NCBI GenBank assembly: GCA_018343915.1
Contig: JABRWF010000006.1
Location: 2,356,001 to 2,420,000 of the forward strand
DNA length: 64,000 nt
Reading direction: 5' to 3'
DNA from: Agroathelia rolfsii
Lineage: Eukaryota; Basidiomycota; Agaricomycetes; Amylocorticiales; Amylocorticiaceae
Position 1 is the stretch's first letter; each line of letters starts with the position of its first letter. A model generated the notes under the pieces. The model worked only from the letters and a program-made list of their open reading frames with translations. It did no database searches and was not told where the DNA came from. The position numbers and the translations under genes were made by a program. This document shows positions 55,810 to 64,000 of the stretch, piece after piece.

Positions 55810-58800
55810 ATGTCTCATTTACGCTCAAATACTCGCTCAAAAAGCAATCTCAAGCCTTCGATTGAATATGTTACCGCTTCTAGCACTACAACATCGTCAC
55901 TGCGTCCATCAACAATGACTTCTCCGCAAACGTTCTTACCACCTTCTCACTACGCCGCAGCTGCCACACCATGGGGAGAGCACACGAGAGAGAGTCGTCT
56001 GGACTACAACACTGTCTTATCTGTCCAGAAAGGGAGACAACAAACACGGAGGCCTCAAACGGAAACCGTCAAGCCTGCCGCGGACGTTAATCCACTGTTA
56101 CTGAGGCAGAATACTAGTCGTTCCCGTTCTCGCACAGTTTCTGAACGCCTCGAACCCGATGACAGATTTAATCGTGATGAAACGAAAAGCCGACAAAGCT
56201 ATCTCCCTAACCTTGAGGCCTTGTTGCTTCCATCTCTGAGAGATACTGTTGATCGGATGACTAGACCCCATGACAAGCAATTACAGAGTTCTCTCACCGA
56301 CTCAACAAGTCACCTTGCATCTGATACCTCAAATAAGTCACGCTTTACTGAAGCATCAGTACCGTCTCCTTCAATGATCCCGCGCGTCTTGGCTACAGAG
56401 CGTCCTGACTTTTCTAATACAACTCATCACTCTCAAAGCGTAACCAAGAAAAAATCTTCTATGAAGTCAGTTTCGCGTTCCTCAACAGCATTTTCAGCCT
56501 CGCAGGATAGAGCCGGAAATAACGAAGATTTATCTCGAGCAAATTACGCATCTAAGCAAATCGGTTCAGAGCTTGCGAGCAATCGGACATATTCTAACAG
56601 TGCTAAAGTTCGTGTAGGTTATAATGATGAACTTTGAATACATACTAACTTGACGTAGACTAGCTCGATCATGTGCCCCACGGGTCGCATGCGATCCGTT
56701 ACAGATCCTGGAAGCATGGTCGCTTCTCAACCAGTGGAAACGATATCACAGACGCCAATGACTCCTCAGCCTCGGCCCGTTTCTCGTTTTCGTCAACCTA
56801 ATACGCCATCCAGAATTCCGAAGCGTGGCATCGCGAGTGACTCGTCGGATATAGATTGCGACACACATTATAGGCCTAGGCGGTTGATCGTGACCAACGC
56901 CTCTATCGTACCTTCTAGTTCAGAAAGCGAGGCAGAGGTTCAACCTCCCAGATATCCCACTAATCATACAGCCCATTCTAGAGCATCTTTCTCTTTACAT
57001 AACCAGTCACGTCTCACGGTGGGCTTAGGCCAGGGCTCTGAGAGGGATTACACAAACCCAGGTAATTCTTGGTCGATGCCCCCTAGCAACAGCGATAAGA
57101 GGGAGCAAACACCACGAATGTCTCCAGTCCGGAATGAAGATAGACATGAAGCAATCGTTGCCGCCAGACAACCCGTCGATACCACTCAAGATCCTGCTAC
57201 ATCTCGGACTACAAACGAAATCCAGATACAGGAACGGCGTCGTACGGCTCTCCTAGGTATCTTCGATGGCATCGACTTCACAGCTACGACGAGGGAAACT
57301 AGCATGATGGTTACTGAGTCCGAAAGGTCTTTGGATCAGTACCAGGAGAGTACTGACCTAGGTTTAGCTATCAGTAACTCCGGCGATGCTAACACTGCCA
57401 CTGAGAATTCTATACAGTACTTGGACGATGATGATCCCGAGGATTATGTAGCAAGATCTCAAAACATCTCGGGCCCTCGAAGTGACAACACTACACCCAA
57501 GCCGTCGAGCCGCTGCTTCCTTAGCAAAAGACACTCCCATCAAGATCTCACCTTGCCACAGTCTCTATCTGCATCCAAATCTTCGATGCCAGCTGATCCC
57601 TTTGTTCAAACTCACACTGCGAATATTGGGATACTGGAGTCTCGTTTGAGGAACCCTCTTACTCGTGATTATACCAGCAGTGCTGGAACCATTACATCCG
57701 ATACTGTAACTTTGGTTGACGACTCCTTGTCTTTAGCTGCTCGAGAACGTCTGGCTCTTGGTATACCTCCGTCTGCTTCTGATGATCTCTCTGGTGGATC
57801 TAGTAGCTTCGGGCTCTCACAAGCCGATAGCAATCTCTCTACGATGAGCTTTGATGACTCTCAAGAACATGATGTTGATTTGAGTCAAGGTGCCGAGGCG
57901 CTGTTCCGCAAGATTAGTCTTCACAAGCTTCAAGGTTCTAGTCAAAACAGAGTGTTTAATAGACATAACATTCCTCTACGTGCTCTATCTCCTTCAGTCT
58001 CGATTTCTTCAAACGTGTCTTCTGCTCCTTCGGTTTATGACGAAGACATTGACGACGCTCACGATTCTCGAACTGATTCCAGACGAGAAGTTCAAAGAAA
58101 CTCCGAGATGCCTGAGCCTTCTCAGTCTAGTTTTGCTGTATCTAATGCTTCAATGACTTCAAAGGTTGAACACAAAGATCCCCGAAACTCACTGAGGCAT
58201 TACCCCTCCCGTCCATACCCCGTTCATGGACATAAACGCTCCGAAAACCCTGCTGAAACACTAGACTCCGATCAAGCATCCGCAATCTCTTCGACAACAT
58301 CGAGGCGGTTTGCGCGTCAATACATGACAGAGACCCACAACGTCCAACACCGATGCTCCAAGTCTATATTGCCGGTTCTTCCTCATCACGATACCGTCAC
58401 TAGCACTTCCCAAAATGAGTTGGAGGGAAACCAATGCTCATCTTTAAGATCATTGTCAATCAACGACGACACGAAGAATCGCCCGACTATCATTCGCGGA
58501 GGTGCATGGGCATCAATGCTATCATCAAGGGAACTCGATCGCATTCTTCAGAAATATGGGCAACAAGAAGTCGAACGTCAAGAAGTGATCATTAATTTCA
58601 TTGAATCAGAGGAAGCGTTTATTGAAAAGTTTCAAGTGATCATTCGCCTCTTTATTCAACCTCTACGCATTAGTGGACGAAAGGTGTGGATTGAAGGCAT
58701 TCCGCCGGATATCTGTCGACTCTTCGACTGGTTGGAAGACATTGTGAACTTACATGCACAGCTGCTATCTACCCTTCGAACGATTCAAAAGGAACAATTT

Positions 58801-60223
58801 CCCGTCATCCGGAACTTTTGCGAGCCTCTTAGAGTTTTTGTCCCGAGACTGGAGGTTTATCAACCCTACTTGGCGAGAATCGATGCTGTGGTTGATAGCC
58901 TCAGCGTTCTACTCGAACAAAATGACGACTTCGCTACATTTGTGAGACTTCAAGAAACTCAAAACGATGACTGTAAATGGCGTCTTCTAGACACCCTGTC
59001 CGAACCACTTGACAGGTTAGCGATGTTGACGGATTACTTTGAGGTATAAATCGGTGTTCTTAGTGTCGCTTTCTCTGATGTATTGACATTCAGTCCCTAG
59101 AAAATATTCAATCTCACGAACAAATCTCACTCTGACTACCTTGCGGCTTTTTCACTGCTCCATTCTACACGTACGATCCTTCGGGTCATGGGAGAGGTAA
59201 AATTCCGCGAGGACGATTACGACATTCTCAAAGATATCGTCTCTCGTCTCCATGGTCTTCCTGACGCTACATCACTCGTTTGTCGCGAGCGCAAGCTACT
59301 TGTTCAAGGAGTCTTATATGACAACGATCCTATCCCTCCTAAACAACAAAACAGTCTATCCATCCCACCTTTGCTGCACACTGATACTCGGAATCAACGC
59401 ACTTCCAAGCTTTTCACGGCCATCAACGAATGGGACCTCCAAAGACAAGCCTCTTTGAAGTCCAACGCATCCAGTGGGATTTCATTCCGGACATGCGAAA
59501 GCTCCAACACCCTCACCCTCGGAAGAAAATCCTCAACTCCATTTGCCATGGGCTTCCGATCAAGGAGACGGAATGTTCAAGTCTTTGTCTTCATTGATCT
59601 GGTCTTGTTAACTACGCTCGATGCTCATGAAGACGGTGCATCACCGGTCACGTGGTCACTATTACCAGAGATTGGACTGTCCCGCTTGTTAGGAATAAAA
59701 GAAGAAACGACAGAAGCCGGTACGCATATCTCTGTGCGAATTACCGATGTTTTTATAACTCAAAATATCAATAGGAATTGGGTTTACTCTTGACATTCTC
59801 CCGATGAATGCAACAGAACTACAGCACGGCATTCTCTCAGAAAATGCCCGTGTTACTTCCATCCATCTCTGCATCACGGACGCAGTCTCTCATCCGGCCG
59901 AGAGTACCTACCCGAAAAAAGAGGAATGGCTTTCTGCATTTCAGAAATGCTTCGAATTCACTCTGTGTTCGTTGTCCTTCTCATCACATTCCGGGGGCTA
60001 CCTCGCTCATGGCCCGAATGTTGACCTCGAGATGGACACGCAAGAATACGTCAGGACGCTCCTCGGATCTGGGCTTCCCATTCCCAAGAGTCCATCCGCA
60101 CAGGTACAAGACATGAACGCAGACAATGCAAAGTCACGCGAGAAGGAGCGCGAAGAGCGAGGCTGGTGGTCTTTGAGGTTTCAACAGGTTCTACGGGAAA
60201 TGCAACGGTATAATCATATTTGA
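55810..60223 (+). CDS. Rho guanine-nucleotide exchange factor (DH domain), 1416 residues
   Basis: Four exons (55810-56607, 56659-59043, 59101-59719, 59775-60223) join in phase. The first intron may start at 56608 or at 56614, changing two residues. The ATG at 55810 (MSHLRSNTRSKSNLKPS) is chosen; upstream frames lack an ATG. Residues 1 to about 880 are Ser/Thr/Pro-rich and disordered with many SP and TP sites, consistent with phospho-regulation. A DH (RhoGEF) domain follows: SRELDRILQKYGQQEVERQE, VIINFIESEEAFIEKFQVII, and CEPLRVFVPRLEVYQPYLAR, ending near VMGEVKFREDDYDILKDI. A PH-like region after it contains VQVFVFIDLVLLTT. The protein should activate a Rho/Cdc42-type GTPase in polarity or cytokinesis. 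The partner GTPase is unknown. Confidence 0.87.
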
Positions 60224-60373
60224 TATTCTTCATATCCCACTAGTACTTCACGAGAGTTTTGTTGTCCTTGACAATGTTGAACATTTTACTTTGGATGCGA
60301 TTATCATGAAATATTTGCATAGATAATGTCTAAAGGAGTATATGCATGTTAATGTCTATTCCGTACTTGCCAT

Positions 60374-63328
60374 TCATTGTCTGGACGCTAGAGCCGACAA
60401 CAACACATCATAATCAATTTTTGCAGCTGTTGAATTATTCGTTAGCTCAAAGCATATATATACATAGAGGACGAAAGTAAAGCAGAAATACGCACTCTTC
60501 AATGCGAGCTGGGTAAAAGCATGAGCAACTTCAGGATGATCCCTCTCGAGTTCCTTCATCTTGTCAGTGGAAAGCTTCCAGAGCACAGCCGGCCGCTCCA
60601 CAATGACCGTCGCGTTTCTTGGCATGTCCGACAGTGCCGAAAGCTCACCAGCCGTCGTGCCAGGAACCATCGATTCCTCCGTCTGCGGCGCATGCTCCAC
60701 AAATGCATATGAAGCGCGCAAGATCCCTTGTTCGATCAGGTAGATGCCATCGGGCGCATCACCCTGGTTCCAGAGCACGGCGCCCTCCGGAACACATACC
60801 CTCTCAAAGTACGGTAGCATAGGGCCAAATCGCTCGCGGGTCACCTCACCGTAGAATGAGAACGTCTTGAAGAGCGTCACGAACGGTTCGTCGTTTTCGT
60901 CGATTGTGGTGATCAAGGCCTCGTGGGGCTTCGTTTTCGTGCCCACATCCCAAATGTGGGCTCTTCTTGGGGAGCTGGCTGAGATGGCTCCGATGTTGAA
61001 GTCGCGGAGGGTGTCCTGTCGGCCAGGGAAGACTAGTGAAGAGTTAGAGGTACACGGACTCGTTTATTTCAGGCTTCAACCAAGAAACTCACTTAGTGGT
61101 AGACTCTCCTGCTTTTGCGAGTTGAACCATGCATGCAGGTAGGCATTCTCGGTCCCTATATATTACCTTTGGATTTAGTACATGGCTCCAAGGTTGTTTT
61201 TTCACATCCCAGAACAGGACTCACATTCCATCGCATCGTTGAATGTCGAGAACAACTCCGAAGATTCCAACACGCCAACGCTCTCCAACGACTTGCCGAT
61301 GGGGCTCCCAAGAGAGAGACCACAGAACACCAGGACGATATTTCTCGTATCCAAAATTCTCTTCACCCTTAACAGTGCCTCGGCAGCGGACATGTCCACA
61401 CCTGCGACGAGGGTAAAGTCCAGCACGAGGAACCGCACCGGGTTGTGCTCCCAAGTTGGGCCAGCGACAATATCCCGGATCGTATCCTCCACGTGCGCGA
61501 TCGTACCGAAGAAGAGAAAACCATGTAGATGAATGACCGTCGTTTGCTTCGCCACTGCACTAAGATACGCGCGATGCGAGCCCGGCCGACGGACGGTAGA
61601 CATAGAGGTTTCTCCCGTGTGTAAGGAGCGGATGCTCCGTCGTTGGGAGTTTTGGACGACAAAGAAGAAGCAAGAGACGATGATGCCAAAGAGAACGCCG
61701 ATGACAAAATCCCAGATCGTCCTTTTCAACTGACTAGTCAGAAAGTTGTTATGAGACTTTATGGAAAGGCCATTTACATGCAAACCATGATGCTGATAAT
61801 GGTGATGTACTCGGTTCTACGGAAATATTTCATGAGCTGAGCTTCCTCAGAAAAGAAACAGAATAGTATACCTGCTTGTACGATGGCGCGTGTCCCATAA
61901 CGCCTCCTTAACAAGATCGATTCCCAGTACGAAAATCAGTGCACCAACCACCATGACAGCTATCATTATTGTAAGTTCGAGTAATCCTGAGTGCAGTCAT
62001 ATACCAAGGCATACGTATGTACGAAATGGGGCCTGTCCCAATGATGAGTAGCAAGATGCTAGCAATCGCGAGAAGAAATGAAGCTATTCTTGTGTCGCCA
62101 CCAACACGATAGAAGCTATAAGTGTCGATTAAGCTTTCTGTCTATGCTCAAGGGAACTATGAAATGATACTACTTACAGCAATGTATTGACATATACGAG
62201 ATAATTCGGGCTAGATTGAACCCTCATCAGACAATCCCAGAGAAGGAGGCGATAGTTTATATGTAAAATGCTTACACAGTACCAAACAAGCCCGCGAGAA
62301 TGTTCGAGTATCCATGAGCCACGAGTTCCTTGTTCGTATCCACATCCTCATCCAATGACACAGCTAATCAACGACCTATTAGCGCGCATGCAGACGTAAA
62401 AGATTCAACACTTACATAAGGCGGGGACGTTCAACGGCGGGTGCAAGATGTTGAAGAACAATCTAATGATTCACGGATAATGAGCCTTTCCCAGTAGCAA
62501 AGGCGGTAAATGGGGAGGAGACAAAAACGAATACTTACAAAGCCATCTGGGTCGGCATCGTGGACACCAGCGGCTCGATCCGAACCTTGCCAAAATCGAA
62601 GTAGGTATAGAAGGTGTACCATTGCTCCGATGTCGAGTCCGTTTCCATATCAAATATCCATCCGGCTTTACGGAGCTCGTCAAGGTTGAAACCAGCCGCA
62701 GCAATAACGATGTAGAAGATTGAGGGTATAACCAAGAAATCTATTCAAAAAAAAAAAGGCTGAGTTCCCTTTCTGCTAACAAGGAGCGCAGTCATGGATG
62801 ACTTACAAATGGGAAAGACAAGCTGATGGTGGAACTTGTGTGTGATGAGGCGCAGCAGAATGGCAAGGAGTAATGCCGGTAGCCACATAATGACGTAGTG
62901 GGGCTGGAAGGCATTCCATCCGAGCTGATCATCGTCTATTCGCATACTGACGGTCAAACTAAAGAAGCGTGAGTTCGTTGGTCTCACCGAAGCCAGAAAA
63001 AGAAATATCGCATATACCCGGTCTCAATCAAAAATGCGCCAACGCCGCCGATACACCCCACTAAAATGTGTCGTGGGAAAAAGCCCAAGATGGAACCAAG
63101 GCGCAATGCGCCGAATATCATGAAAGCAATACCTAGAGCGGCGAAAGGTATTCATGTTTTTATCTGCATCAACTCGACCATGAAAACAGCAAGCATACCT
63201 GTCAACAAACTAGAGATTGCAAAAGCAACGAGGGTAGTTGCTACAATCTCAGTCGGATGATCCTCTCCTATCTGCGACGCAATGCTATTGGCCAGAATAT
63301 GGAAGAAAGGCTTCATAAAAACGAAAGG

Positions 63329-63385
<57 letters not shown>

Positions 63386-64000
63386 ATTAATCAAGGGGTT
63401 TTCTGGAGAGTTGATACAAGTCCAAAATGGGTGACATACAACGACTTCGATCATCATACTTCCATTGGCACCTGCACATGTATATTAATTATTGATGAAT
63501 GAAAGTGGAACAGTGAATGAGTGCATAACATACCTGCAAATCCGCTCCCACCACACGTGTAAACAAATTGCGAGATAATGACGCTAGAAATAAAGGTTCA
63601 ATTCAACTTGCGTTACAGGACCGATGACCGCATCAGAGTATCACGTTACCGATCTGAATGGAAGAACTTACGTGACAAAGAACATGCTGACACCCATACC
63701 CCCAAATCCAGAAAATACGCCCCCGCTTGGGAATAAGATCATACCATCTGCATACAAGAGCATTTAGTCGGTTGTTAATGGTCAATAAAAAAATAAACGA
63801 ATAAATCAATGCAAAACAATATTAGGTGCGCATCAAGGCAGGTCTCGTGAACAGCACACAAGACTCGGTGTTTTGCGAAGGAATCAGAAAATAGTGTTTG
63901 GCTAGAAAGATGTGTGTACCATGACCACGATTGCAGACAGATGACTATGCACACAAATACAAAACTGAGTAAGGTTCTATTACTTACATGAGACACCATC
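60374..64000 (-). CDS. SulP/SLC26-type transporter with STAS and cNMP-binding-like domains, 5' partial
   Basis: A many-exon gene cut by the right edge. Membrane exons include YGRILFP-type sequence with [85 protein letters not shown] and [20 protein letters not shown], the SulP fold. After a last helix ([20 protein letters not shown]) comes a STAS domain ([40 protein letters not shown]). The C-terminus holds a cyclic-nucleotide-binding-like domain ([40 protein letters not shown]) and ends LLSALASRQ. Fungal members of this layout relate to yeast Vsb1 (YGR125W), a vacuolar basic-amino-acid transporter, rather than to plasma-membrane sulfate permeases; substrate is uncertain. The 56-base A run at 63329-63384 is in the 63311-63439 intron. 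Confidence 0.85.
63329..63384. repeat. Poly-A run of about 56 in an intron
   Basis: An unbroken A run on the plus strand; on the gene strand it is a poly-T run just before the acceptor of the 63311-63439 intron. Its true length may be uncertain in sequencing. Confidence 0.95.

Noticed and set aside
63257..63502. Poly-Lys frame over the A run
   Set aside because: It is a translation of the homopolymer inside an intron of the transporter gene on the other strand.
1..64000. CRISPR arrays, operons, ribosome-binding sites and phage genes
   Set aside because: None is seen; the gene structure is eukaryotic throughout.

Overview
The window is nuclear DNA of a filamentous fungus, most likely a basidiomycete of the class Agaricomycetes. 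Genes are split by many short introns (mostly 50-70 bases, GT...AG with CTAAC/CTGAC-like branch sites). There is a eukaryotic tRNA gene with its own intron. The protein set fits this group: a secreted lysophospholipase, GH12 endoglucanases, a DUF6533-like membrane protein and a tiny lipid-anchor-type protein of a kind I recall from mushroom-forming fungi. I cannot name the species; a Rhizoctonia/Cantharellales-like fungus is a guess. Exon joins were worked out by hand from splice signals and reading frame. For most spliced genes every phase closes.

Region 1-12.4 kb: a partial Ypp1/TTC7-like scaffold (-) and an Eos1-like ER protein (+) diverge from one short promoter. They are followed by an alanine-rich, acidic unknown protein, the mitochondrial import receptor Tom70 (+, 12 exons) and a glutamine/proline-rich disordered protein (-). 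Region 12.4-19.3 kb: a 2 kb gene-free stretch, a mitochondrial-carrier-like membrane protein with an extra N-terminal membrane helix (-), a 74-residue microprotein whose first exon is only the ATG (+), and an unknown acidic coiled-coil protein (+). Region 19.3-25.1 kb: mostly non-coding, with tRNA-Gly(GCC) (-) and a secreted phospholipase B (+).

Region 25.1-40.7 kb is a housekeeping block: TFIIS (-), splicing factor Prp46 (+), diphthamide synthesis Dph2 (-), an unknown CH-domain-like protein (+), an ornithine-cyclodeaminase/mu-crystallin family enzyme (+), an unknown disordered protein (-) and a ZIP zinc transporter (+).

Region 40.7-48.9 kb is accessory: three paralogous secreted GH12 glycoside hydrolases with identical intron positions, one on + and two on -, in gene-poor AT-rich DNA. 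Region 48.9-64 kb: CFIm25 (-) and a Rab18-like GTPase (+) diverge from a promoter with a CRE palindrome. Then come a DUF6533-like membrane protein (-), an alpha/beta-hydrolase carrying an in-frame stop (+), a 1416-residue RhoGEF (+) and a SulP transporter with STAS and cyclic-nucleotide-binding-like domains (-), cut by the right edge.

The most unusual items are the microprotein with a myristoylation-type start, the GH12 cluster, four GC-AG introns in four of the reconstructed genes, the interrupted hydrolase and very small exons of 3, 11, 16, 17 and 21 bases.
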